From Chloromonas sp. AAM2 (lineage: Eukaryota; Chlorophyta; Chlorophyceae; Chlamydomonadales; Chlamydomonadaceae), in assembly GCA_004335635.1 (NCBI GenBank), contig QAXH01001162.1, forward strand, positions 2,050 through 35,629: 33,580 nucleotides of DNA, in the 5' to 3' direction. Position 1 is the stretch's first letter. Every line of letters starts with the position of its first letter. Shown piece after piece: positions 1 to 10,900 of the stretch. The notes under the pieces were generated by a model that saw only the letters and a program-made list of their open reading frames with translations, did not search any database and was not told the origin of the DNA. The position numbers were made by a program, and so were the translations under genes.

Positions 1-3000
1 TTCACACCTGTGTTGTGGCCACATCGGTTGCATGGGGTGCCTGGCCGGACGCAATGGCTGCATGCTTGCGTGCCAGGTGCATCTTGTAGAACTCCAGGCC
101 ATACCACAGGGCGAGGCGGAGTTTGCCCACATCCTGCATGGAGGGGGGCACGTCAACCACATGGGGTGTGAATCCAACCAACCAATTCAGGGGAAGCAAT
201 TCCAAGACCATCGGTTCTGGAAGGCCCATGGGATGTGAACACATGAGCTGCGACCTCGTGTGGGTGGATGAGCAATCAAATGAGCAAATCTATTCTTTGC
301 AGTGCTGTGTGAAGTTGAGCCTCTCTAACGTTGCAACGCCCTATGAATGTATGAGACGAATTTCACTTGGCACAAAGCTGCTACCAACCAAGCCCCTTCC
401 AACCAGGCCCCTTGCAACCAGGAAGATTCTAAAGAATGGGGGGCAAGAACCGGGCAGGAAAGTGTTGACAGTTGGTCAGCTAGAGCTGGCCTTAGCAAGG
501 GAGTCAAAACGGACGTTGTCATAGCCTGGTCACTTCCAAACTGTGACTGTACTGGTAATTCATTTCTGCACAGTGCCTCCGCTTTGGTTGACATTGACTA
601 CCCTGCAACAGGAAGTGATTCATACATCCCACCAAGGCCCTGACCCACACTCCATCCGACCGTTTATCGCCAGAATCTCCTTTGTGTTTTGAAGATATTT
701 TCCACACAAAAAAATGCTTACTTGTGTTTTGATAACAGTTTCCACAAATGAAACGGATGTTCACGAGAAAAACCGGTGCATGATGGTAGCGGAAAGCACT
801 GACCTGCAATGTGCGCAGTCGTTCCTGCCAGCCCATGAGCCGGCTGCAGTACAGAGCACCGCTCGCCCCGAGCAGCAGCATGCGGCTGCCCTGGCCCGCT
901 ATGCTCTCGGGGCAGCACCGGGTGGTGGTGGTGGTGGTCAGATGGGGCGAGCCCAGGGGGGTGTCGAAGCAATCAACCTGTGCGCAAAACCGATGCTGTT
1001 GTTGTTGTGTTCATGGCGGGAGGACTGCTCAGCAGGGGCGAGGGGGGAAGGAACATAGGTGACATACTGCAGTAATGAAGTGACCCTCAGTTGTGTTGCA
1101 GGCTCCAACACAAGCTGTAAATCTGACTATGGCATGTACCCTGTCTGCACGCAGGACAATATACGCGTAGAAGCAGACAAGTCACAAGGCGCGAGCCGCC
1201 TTGAGTTGTCGAGAAGTTGGGTCACGAAAGGTTGTATGCTTCATCTGCACCACCATAGGCCCACCTGCTGTTGTGCTCGCGACGACGGCCACTAGCTAGA
1301 TGAGCACTGGTGCCAGGAAATGCACACAAAGTGGTTATTATTCTGTTGAACTTGTTGCTTGTAGTTTGTGGCTGGTCCGCCCGTTCATCCCTCCCCCTTT
1401 GGGCCCACCTGCTCCCTTAGCTCCAGGTCGGGCCCCACCACCGCCAGCCGCATCTGCAGGTCCTGGTGGACCACCACTCCCAAGGCATCACCATCGTACC
1501 TGAAGGACAATCGCAGGTGGTTACTTAATCACCTGGTTGGTTAGCTCTTCGTTAGCTGAATTAGTTTAGTCCTTGCGCATAACACGCAGCCAGGATTGTC
1601 ACAAATCGTGGTGTCTCAAACCGGCCTGCAAAGCAGTTGCTGATGCGCCGACAATCTTACAGCATTAAGCAGCAATACCAAGTGTCAGCCTGGCTTTCTT
1701 GTTTACCCGTTCGTGTGCTCAGCCTGGCTTCTTGTTTACCCATCGTGTGCTCAGCCTGGCTTTCTTGCCTTCTTCTGCGGCTCTGGGCCACTAAACAAGC
1801 CCGATCTTGCCCTTGCCCACTCACCAGTGCAGTGACAGTACTTGTCCCGGTGCGGCTCCCTCTGAGCCCACCCCCCCTTGTCCTGCTGCTGCTGCTGGGG
1901 CCGCTGCATTGCCCCCCGCCTGATGGTCGAGGGCAGAAGTCTCCCATTTGCGCAGCACCTGCACATGCCAGGCACACAGTGTGTGGTGTGTTGCTTGTTC
2001 CTGGTCCTGCTCATGCCCCTGGTCAGTAGGTCTGCCCGGTCTGAAGGCCATGTGATGACGACAACAACAACATGCTAGCCAATGCACTTTTCAACCAGAT
2101 TTGGCGACCACCTTTGTCACTTTTCCGGTGTGTGACGGCCACAGACTCCACCATGTTTTTGAATAGTTCGCCCACTTGGCTTACCGCATACCCAAGGCTT
2201 CGCCGACGGGGTTTCCATAAAGAAATGGAAATCAAAACTGCTTTAAAACTCTACCTGTATTGGAAATGCCAGGGCTAGTTGCTTGACCACCGGCGGAGTA
2301 AGGGTCTCTGCTGGCGCTCCAGCTGCCCTACTAGCGGTGGCTGCGGCGGCGGCAGTGACGGTCCGCAGAAGTGAACGGCCCACGCCCTGACCGACTTGTG
2401 AAGGAGCGGTGGAGGTATCAGAGTAATCAGCACCCACGCCTGTACGCAAAGCAGTCAACAAAGGTGCACGAAAATGATGCCCCGGAAGCTGGGTAGCTCA
2501 GACCCGATGAATACAGCAAATCGCAAAACGACTGGACTCCACTTCTCACATCTCGTCATATGATCATCAGCATCACCTTTGCAACCAACAGCCATGAAGG
2601 TACGCTGAGAAAAGTGGCAAACCGCAAGCTTCTCACCTGCTGTTGCGCTACGGTGGTCGCCCAGCAACGGCACGTCACAGAACAGCACCAGATGGCCCCA
2701 AGCCACCGCCAAACTCGCGCACGGAACAGTCACGCTCTCCGGCCCCTCCGCACCCGCCACCCCCGCAATTCCCGCCACCCCCGCAATTCCCGCAGGCACC
2801 GTCGCTGTCAGCACCGACAGGGCAAAGCTTCTCTTTGTATGTGCAGCCCATGCTGCAGCAGGCAGCACACCTTGCCTAACCACCCGAGCCTCTGGCTTTG
2901 GCACGATCATCAACAGGATCATTTCTCCGCTGGCTCGGAAACGGACCACATGACAGCCTGTGGGGGTACACAACGCGGCAATCCCGTCGCCGACTAGCGT

Positions 3001-6000
3001 GGGGGCAGTGACGGGATTGGCGGGAGCGGGGACGGCCAGGCCGCCGGGAAAAGCAGCGGGGAACGGTGTGAGATGCACTATGTCGGAAATGATGCCTAGT
3101 GAACCGTCAAGAAGAGGTTTGGAACCAGCAGTTGTGCGCATCAGCAGTAGGTTGTGAGAGAGCGCGTGGGAGACGAGGCGGCCCCGCCGGTCTGCGGTCA
3201 GGGCTAGGCTCACGCCCCGACCGGGGAGGAAGGACGCGTGGGTTACAGGCAGCCCATGCTGACCACCTGCACGTCACAGTAGCAAAGTCATCATTCAAGT
3301 CCATAAAATCACGATTCTGTTTAACAGGAGGCCTTCCGAACAATTTCCTGCTGATGTGCAGCAAAAACCGACTTGTCACATGGTTTAGCCAGTTGTGTAT
3401 AACTTATGTATATATGCAAAATATATATGTAACATGACATTTTAAGAGAGCTGTAATCCTTATACTCTTTCAGAATGTCATGTTGCAATGCCATGCGCAC
3501 AAGCTTGCCAGAGGAACCACATCTGAATTCCTTTGCTTTCTCAAAGATGCAGCACTCACTGATGCTGGTGACACAGCGAGCCGGTCTCCGCTGCAAATCC
3601 CACACCACCACAGCCCCCGACGCATGGCCCACCACAAGCCACAGCGGATCCGCCGCGGAGTCAACCCTAGAAAACCCTAACGCCGTGACCGCTTCCGCCT
3701 CGCTCTTAGGCTCCCCCAGTGTGAGCAACGGGGCCGGCCCGCCCGTCCCCGCTCCAATCCCCGCTCCCGCCCCGCCTGGTTGCGGCTGGTTTGGCAAGCG
3801 TGCCCGTCCTTCCCCGGCATCCAAGGTTGCATTGTTGTTATTGCTGTTGTTGCCGGCTGCAGCTGCTGCTGCTGCAGCAGCGGATATGGAGGGTAGTTGG
3901 GCTACCAGAACCACGCCAAGAGATGTGCCCACAGCAACCACAGGCCCTTGAAGGCTCACAACCTGCAATACAGTTCCAGACATGTGACTCAGTTGCACCT
4001 GCGAACGATGCAACTGCCTTATGAAGGTTGCTTGATGGATTATCCGTTGATGTGGGATATCTGATATCCGTAACAGGCAGGGTCTATCTTGAAACTGTGT
4101 CATCACTTACCTGTCGGGTTAGTGATGACACAGTAAACCGAAAATCTTTCAGCCTGACTGATTTCGGCGTCGGCACGGTGATGACAAGACGTGTTCTTGT
4201 GAACACACTGGCAACGCCCAGAAAACGCCCATGCCACCCGTCCGCCCAGACACTCACCCTCGGCATGCCCACATGGGGCCCATGCCAGCGTACATGGCCC
4301 CCATGTGGCCCGCTCCCATGCGCTCCCATGTGACCCAGGGCAGCCCCCAGCTCGGGCACTGCAGCCACCACCTCCTCGAGCTTCAAGGCCACACTGCCGC
4401 CCACCATAGCACCTGTCGGCACAGGGATTCACGGCTTGTTTTTGGTGGCATGACTTGATGCTACTTGTGTTTACCTTTCAATCTTCTCGAATTCTCCTTT
4501 TCGATGCTCGAGGCAGGCTAGAATTTGTCTGCCAGACAATTTCAGGCATCAAAAGTAGTGATCTACAGTGCCATCACAAAACCCCCGTCATGCAGATCAT
4601 GGGTTGCCACTGCCTGCCTTGTGACGGCTAGTCTTGCCCCGTTCCCCTTCCTTTTTTGGCTCGCCCCCTTTTGCCGCATCTGCTGCACCAGTTTCTCGAC
4701 CTGCCTGTTGCTTCCATTCCTTTTGCTTCCTTCTTCCTTCCCATGCTTTCATATGCTTACCGCTTGCATCGGGCCTGCCCTGTGCTGGCCAGTCCTGCCG
4801 GGCACCAGCCAATAGCTCGTCCACCTGATCGGAGGGCAGACCACTGTCATTCACACATGACCCTGCATGCATGGCCACATGGAGAGTTGTGCATGGCCGC
4901 ATGGAGAACTGTGCATGGCCACGTGGAGAGTTGTGCATGGCCGCATGGAGAGGTGTCAACCAAACACGTGCTTGGGGGAGACGCACACTGCTTCTTTCTC
5001 TGTGTCTCTCAATCGTCATCAAATAACTGTGCGCTCCCTGCATCACTTCAACACGTCACTGCTCTATCCAGGCATGTGCAAGTCCTTGACTGTGTAGTGT
5101 CCACTGCATAACACGTGTCCCCGCACTTCAGCCGTCGGCTTGCCGGTCTGCCTTGCTCCTTTCTGCCTTCTGCCTTCAGTCAGTCTTCTGCATTTCTTGC
5201 TCCTTCCCTGCCCAGTGTAGGTCAGGCCTTGAAACAATTCCATGACGTGTGCTCCCCATGGTGGCCAACCTTGTGACATAAAAAACCTGCCCAATCACAT
5301 ATGCCCACGCCTGCCAAGACGTATGTATCCGTGGCTGGTATCGTCCAGCCTTAGCAATTGGCATAGCCTCACAGGGTGGATGTAATTCAGGGGTGCACTT
5401 ACCCTTTAGCCATGATTCGTCTGCAGCCTCAACTGCAGTTCATGTATAAGACGTATCGTATGTGTTCAATCCTGCCAAGACGTGTTTGTCCCCACTTTAT
5501 ATCCATTATCCATCTATCGCCGGCAGCGAGCGCCCCCACCTGTCAGCAAGGATTGCTCCGCAGCTTCCGCCTCCTGAAGCACCATTTCATGCATGGCCAG
5601 GGAATGCATGGCCGGCGACCGGGTGCCACCTGCAGAGCCGGAGTAAGGGGAGCTGCCCGGAACCTGCCAGCTGGGCAACCGAGGCAGCTGCTGCTGCTGG
5701 GCCGGTGAAGGTGGCAGCTGCAGCTGCTGCGGCGGTGGGCCAGCCGGTGGCACTGGCTGTGCCTGCTGTGGGAGCGGCGGCAGCTGTTCCAGCCGCGGCT
5801 GCTGGCTGGCAGGTGACTGCATGGCAGGCTGGGTGGCGTGGGTGATGGCAGCCTGAGGGGTGGCAGGTATGGCAAACACATCATCCAGACCCTCCAAATC
5901 CAACAAATCATCGTAATCGTCGTCCTCATCGACAGGAGCAACCTTGGTGTCCTCGTTTCCAACATGGGCATCAGCACTACCCGCTTCATCATGCCTGCTA

Positions 6001-6515
6001 TTCCCTTGTGCGTGCACTGCAGATGGTACCGCATCAGCCAGCCCAGCTGATTGATTGATGCTGTTATGAGCTGCGCTGGATGCGAGATGTGGTTCCTCAT
6101 CTATGAGGCTAGGCAAGGGTGACGTTCTGGGTGCATAGTTGGCAGGAAGCTTGCCATCGGACGGGTCAGATTGTCGAGGGTCTGGAGTAGTAGATGGTAA
6201 GAGGTTCTGGCTGTCGTGCTGAAGGCTGGCTGAACCTTCTCGCCTGCCAAGGTTAACCGCTGTGTCAAACCCTTGGACCATCCCCTTCTGCACAACAGCG
6301 AAAATCGCAGCTTGATGCATGACCTGTCGAGAGTAGGCGTGTTCAGCGATGCATGCCATGCGGTGCTTGAGCTTTATCCAAGGCTGTGTCGACGGGTAGA
6401 TCTGGATGGTGGGCGAGAACTGACGCACCTTCGCATCTGCTTCCCCACTGGCATGGGCCTCATGTATTTCATCCTCGCCGAGCAGGTCCGCCAGCAAGTC
6501 ATCGACACTGCTCAT
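1..6515 (-). CDS. VPS8: VPS8, CORVET endosomal tethering subunit (5' part, 12 exons; 3' end outside window)
   Basis: Vps8 is the Rab5-binding subunit of CORVET, which tethers early endosomes. Exons on the minus strand: 6515-6429, 6287-5540, 4862-4761, 4412-4258, 4153-4111, 4060-3560, 3266-2637, 2439-2255, 1958-1825, 1499-1409, 977-804, 133-8. All phases agree, giving 992 codons in the window. The N-terminus is acidic and Pro/Gln-rich (SSVDDLLADLLGEDEI, DEDDDYDDLLDLEGLDDVF). The beta-propeller follows, with family landmarks GPVVAVGTSLGVVLV, LVVGHASGAVVVWDLQRRP, SLALTADRRGRLVSHALS and SRLMGWQERLRTLQ. The last exon, LRLALWYGLEFYKMH, opens the alpha-solenoid. The solenoid and C-terminal RING would lie beyond base 1. 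The start ATG (6515) is the first in frame and sits in a good context (GGCCATGAG). The family call is strong; exons 4862-4761 and 4153-4111 are the least certain because no matching family motif fixes them. Confidence 0.88.
134..803 (-). other. VPS8 intron, 670 nt
   Basis: The donor is CAG|GTCAGT at 804/803 and the acceptor is CCATGCAG at 136-134. It contains a short imperfect direct repeat at about 383-425 (period about 15 nt, core AACCARGCCCCTT). The open frames here match nothing and I see no missed exon. Confidence 0.7.
4094..4134. repeat. Perfect 14-bp inverted repeat with 13-nt loop in VPS8
   Basis: Arms 4094-4107 (ACTGTGTCATCACT) and 4121-4134 are perfect reverse complements. In VPS8 sense the loop carries a consensus donor (CAG|GTAAGT, cut after 4111) and the distal arm carries a possible acceptor (ACACAG, exon from 4094). 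The hairpin thus overlaps the end of the 4153-4111 exon and the following 50-nt intron. Confidence 0.9.
4761..4862 (-). other. Symmetric (phase 1-1) exon of VPS8, possible cassette exon
   Basis: This 102-nt stretch has an acceptor (ATGCATGCAG) and a strong donor (GCG|GTAAGC). It reads open in the VPS8 frame, including VDELLAGARQDWPAQG. The exons on each side join in frame with or without it. It is therefore a constitutive exon or a 34-residue cassette. The peptide echoes the protein's own start (VDDLLADLL against VDELLAGAR). Support is splice sites and frame only. Confidence 0.6.
4868..4955. repeat. 22-nt minisatellite, 4 units, in a VPS8 intron
   Basis: Four head-to-tail 22-nt units begin at 4868, 4890, 4912 and 4934. 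Each has the form TGCATGGCCRYRTGGAGARN plus two bases, with only a few differences between units. The array lies immediately 5' (in transcript sense) of the acceptor of the 4862-4761 exon, so it occupies the place of the branch point and pyrimidine tract. Confidence 0.9.
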
Positions 6516-6760
6516 GGCCAGCCCTGAATAGTTTGGGTGTACTCATCCCATCATGCGGAGTGTGCATGCACGCGAGAGCAGTTTAAGCGACACTGTGTAT
6601 GCCAACTTCCAATGACAATATGCAGCAGTGTTGTTGAGGTAAGTGGAAATACCTTGCCATTGCAGGTACAATAGTAATATGTTAGAATAGCATACCAGCC
6701 CCCACACTCTTTTGTCACTCTTTTGCCGAGTCAACTCTCATTTCCACACCAACTTTCACC

Positions 6761-7421
6761 ATGGCAGAAGGAAACATCAGTGTTCCCTGGGTAAGACATG
6801 GCCCAGATGTTTCAGATCCCGCACGTCAGAATGGCAAAAACAAAGTGACAGTGAGAGTCGGTTGGTTTGGACAGGTGAGCCACTTTAATACATAGCCGTT
6901 GTTTCTAACATGTACAAGCAGCGCACGTGACACCTTTGCCTTCTTGACACTCATTTGCACAGAACTGCCTAGCCAGGTAGGTCGTTCAGTTGCCAACCAT
7001 GCTTGTTTGATCATGCCATGATGGAGACAAGGTTGGGAATTTCAACAGCACGATGGGACGCCGTGAATTCGAGGCTCTACTTGCTTTGGCATTGGCCTGG
7101 ACACGTGTATTGATGCCAACATCACCAGCAAGTGCACATCACTACTTGCCTGCTCAGGACCCTTACTTTGCCCTCAGCTTGCAGAGTCAACGCTTCACCT
7201 TGCTCCTCTGTCATGATACATGCGACCAGCAGGTTACAGTTACTGACAAGCTACAGCTCTGTGCCAGCAGCACAACCATCGTGATTCACCACACGCGGCA
7301 CAACAGCATATCTTCAGTGGAACAGGAACATGAAACAGTGAGCAACTTTTGGAACGCACAACATGCGCACAATACAAAAAGCGTGTTAAGAACAGAGGCA
7401 AACCCAACTTGGGGCTACTGA
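6761..7421 (+). CDS. Small hypothetical gene, three tentative exons
   Basis: I do not recognise this product. An ATG in an excellent context (TTCACCATGG) opens MAEGNISVPWVRHGPDV and runs to a donor (GGACAG|GTGAGC). The tentative model is 6761-6874, a 14-nt microexon 6963-6976 (TTTGCACAG|..CCAG|GTAGGT), then 7049-7421 ending TWGY. Phases agree and the product would be 166 aa. The third exon has a hydrophobic run (ALLALALAWTRVLM). It is divergent from VPS8, whose start lies 245 bp away, so this could be a real gene served by a shared promoter. An alternative donor, CCCTGG|GTAAGA, lies 30 nt after the ATG. The last exon's composition is not convincingly coding. This may equally be a non-coding transcript or a false model. 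Confidence 0.25.
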
Positions 7422-7935
7422 TAACCTGACAATGTGACATTCAGACTAAGAGCACTGTTGCCACATTGACTAGATGATCTATTTAAAGCCTTGTAAAGCT
7501 CAGTGCTGTAGAGCTTCTAGTCATGAAGGACAGCCAAATTCGCAAGGCTCCATGAAGGACAGCCACAGACTGTGCTATGCATGTCACAAACACGTCTGAG
7601 TCCGTGCGAAATGGTCAGAAAAGGCAAGGCAGCCTACCAGGCGAAAACACGATGCAAATGAGACTCTGGAATTCTAGCTGCTGGCATCCTGGCTATCCCA
7701 TCTTAAATGCAGGATCATTGAGGTGCATACCGCTTATAGATAGTCAGCCTTAGCATGACAAGTGGTTCCATGCTTTCAAACATTTTGCAGTCTTCATAAA
7801 GCCTGCAGAAGCACAGCTTTTTCAGCGGACAGCACTAGTGCCTTAGCACAGACACTGACGCTGGATCCGAAGCGATAAGTTAAAAAAAATGCACATGTTT
7901 GAATGAACCTTGAAAGTCTTGAGATCTGTTCGATA
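7422..7935. other. Intergenic stretch with a 15-nt direct repeat
   Basis: About 510 bp lie between the weak plus-strand gene and the end of the 1027-aa gene. A 15-nt sequence CATGAAGGACAGCCA occurs at 7522-7536 and 7551-7565. No open frame, RNA gene or clear polyadenylation motif is seen; the minus-strand gene's 3' UTR must fall here. Confidence 0.6.
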
Positions 7936-10900
7936 CTACTTTGCCCTTGCATCGGTGAAGATTGAGTAATCGTGCCAGAAGGTGACGCCTGCCATGGCAT
8001 GTTGCAACGCAGGCGTCTTACCTAGGTGTAACCTGCGTTTGTGTGTCGAGAGCTGGCGGTGCCCTGCCATGGAGTGATCCTTGGGGCTTGTCCCATAACC
8101 GGCAAGGGGCCGAGGGACAGGAAGGGCGCGGCGCGCAACCGATCTCGAGTCCGGGGCAGACTTTGACAGGGGCGCTGCATCATAGTTTGATCCGACATGT
8201 GTGTGAGCAGCTGTACTGTGCGAATCGTGCTGTGGCTTCAGCGCTGGGAGCATGGGCTGCATGTCGTCAGGGGTCAAACTTGCCAGAGAGGCTGAGGGGC
8301 ACAATGCTTGGGTTGCAGGCACTTGTGCGGGACGTTGTTGCGTTTGGGGCGGCTGCAACGTTTTCATGTTGATTCTGGCTGCTGAACTTGGGATGCCGCC
8401 TTGGATGGCATCGCCGATCGAACCGCTGCGGCCGATCATGGCGTCATGCTGTTTCAGGCTCAGCAGCCCGATGCCGTGGTTGCCACTCTTCGGCCTGCTG
8501 CTGTGAGTCGGACATACACCAGTGTCGTGAAGACTACTCGCTGGCCTGCTGCTAAGTATTACTGCTTGATGCGTGCGACCTTGGACACCCTTAGCGTCGT
8601 CGTTTGAGTTATGCCAGGCTGTGACGTCCGTGTCGTGCCAAGCATGGCTGCCAACCGCTCCAGGGCCCAGTCCAGTCTGGCTGTTTAAGCGCTCATTGAG
8701 CACAACGCCGTCAACAGATGGTAGCCCAGGTGCGTTTCGCAAATGTACAGCGGCTGGATCGGACGCGTCGTGCAGAGGACGCGTGCTGCTTCCGCGCGAG
8801 TGCCATGCCGAGGTCGTCTGCGAAGAGGGTCGCAAAGACCCTGAACTTCGGATGACACCGGCATTTGATGAAATCTCCAGCACGTAAACTTCTGCGTGAC
8901 CTGGGGCACTTGTGTATCTGTAAGCACTCTCTGCAGCCTCAGGACGCAGCGAGCATTTCGGTGATGGCTTTGAATTGTCAGATGACGATGGTGGCGATAG
9001 CGTCCTTCCTCTTGGGGAGGTAGTGACAACGCCGAGTTTTGGGGACGACTTTGACAGCCGACAGGGCACCAGCACGTGTGCTACGGTTCCTCCGGTGTCT
9101 TGACTGACGCTGTTCACTGGTATTCGTGCCTCGGTTGGGCTGTCACTGCGCGGACTGTTCAGCTTCTTACCCGCCACGCCGAACCCCGTGCCCGGCATGT
9201 GCTCCCCATGGCCGCCACCTTGTGTCCAAGGTGGCGTGGTGGGATGCGCACCACCTGCACTAGCATGCCTGGAACTTTGCTGCTTACTGTGCGGGCGGGA
9301 CCCTGGTGCGCTGAGGCGGACGCCGCCACCAAACTGCAGCTGCAAGCTTGACATGGCTTGTGAGGGCGGCGTTTGTGGTGGTCTCTGTGGCGAGGATAGC
9401 CGCTGACGAGGTGAGGAAGGACTGGGAGTCAAGTCTGGCAAACCTGGCTGAGATGGTGGACGAGTATGATGGAAGTCCAAAGGCTGTGCAACCTCTTGCT
9501 TTTGCTGTTGTTGCTGTTGATCTTGAACATCCTCCTCTTGCTGTTGTTGCTGTTCAACCTCATGCTGGTGTTGTTCCTCTGCCGCTGGCAGGCCCGGTTG
9601 TTTGCAATCATTGCTTTGGACCTCCATCAGCACTGGTTGCTCCAGGGTGTCCAAGGTCGCATGTGACAAGACGTGCAGTATGCTGGTACTGCTGCCCTGT
9701 TGCTGCGATGCGCTCTCCTCAGCCTGACACACCTCCAGCTTGGGCGTGGGTCCGGAAAATTTCACAAGCGGCGCATGGTCGAGCAGCATGGCAAGGTCTT
9801 CTTCCTCAGCTGGCATCAAGAATGCAGGCAATGTAGGCGCTGCATGTTGCGCAGGAGTGACGTCCACGCGAGCTTCGGGCATGTCATCGTCATCGCAGTC
9901 TTCGTGCATGGTGGGCCGTCTGAACATAACGGACTTGCCGGGCATGGCGCTCCGGTGGGCATAAGCCATGCTGGGACGCACGGCAAGACCAGTCGGCATC
10001 ATCGACGACGCCGGCGGGTTGAACAGCTGGGACATCATTATGCGAGATCGAAAAACGGATCTGCGCTGCATCATGGCCTGCGCCGCGCCGTTTGCATGCA
10101 AAGTAACGCGAGCTGCTGTCAAACACGGAAAGAAGCTCACTCGCGGCAAATCCTCCACAATACGAGATTGCTCAACGGCTGGCGAGTGTGCCTTGGCCAA
10201 TAAAAGCTTGCGAATGGTTGCTTCCACAACAGCATTGCCTTGGTTAGCTGGTTTTGTGGCTGGTGCAGGCCTGGCGCCTAGTTTGCGCACGGCGCCATCG
10301 CCTTGGCGAGCGACGGCACGTGGCTTCGGAACTGGCTTGGGTCGCCAGGGCTGAAGCTTGCGAAGCGGGTTCGCCAAGGGACCCAGATCTTCCTCCTGCA
10401 GCCACATTATCGTATACTACAGTCAGCATGATGGTGCAACCGGTACAATCACGACAGCTGTGTGTCCCTGCTCAGTTTCCAGCCAACTAAGCGGCTGATT
10501 GACTCTGCCTGGCAACCGTCACTCTGGCTGACCATCACAACTCTGGAAGTCGATGCATGTGAGGCAAACATCGCTCACCAATACTTCGGGCTGGTACACA
10601 TAGAAGTCGTTTGCCACATGCTCCACCCGCCGCATGACAGAGGACATGCGCGTGCGCTGCAGCAGAAGCAACAACAGCACGACAACCACTGACCACAGAT
10701 GTGACACAATGAGAGAATATTCAGAGAGACCACAGCAGAGCGGCGCCCACATGCACTGAGCGCTAGTAAGCCATGCCCGAGGCGAACATACGGTCCTGAC
10801 AACCGGCAGCAAGGTGAGTGAGGAGTGCTCTGTATACCTTCTCTCCAACCACGTGGTCATAAAGTTTCCACAATATATCATATATGGTATGTATACCATT

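Noticed and set aside
3475..3951. Plus-strand open frame of 158 codons with poly-Leu and poly-Ala
   Set aside because: It is antisense to the VPS8 propeller exon; the poly-Leu and poly-Ala come from the Asn and Ala codon repeats of VPS8.
8043..10354. Many plus-strand open frames of 60-176 codons
   Set aside because: All are shadows of the single 2460-nt last exon of the 1027-aa gene on the minus strand.
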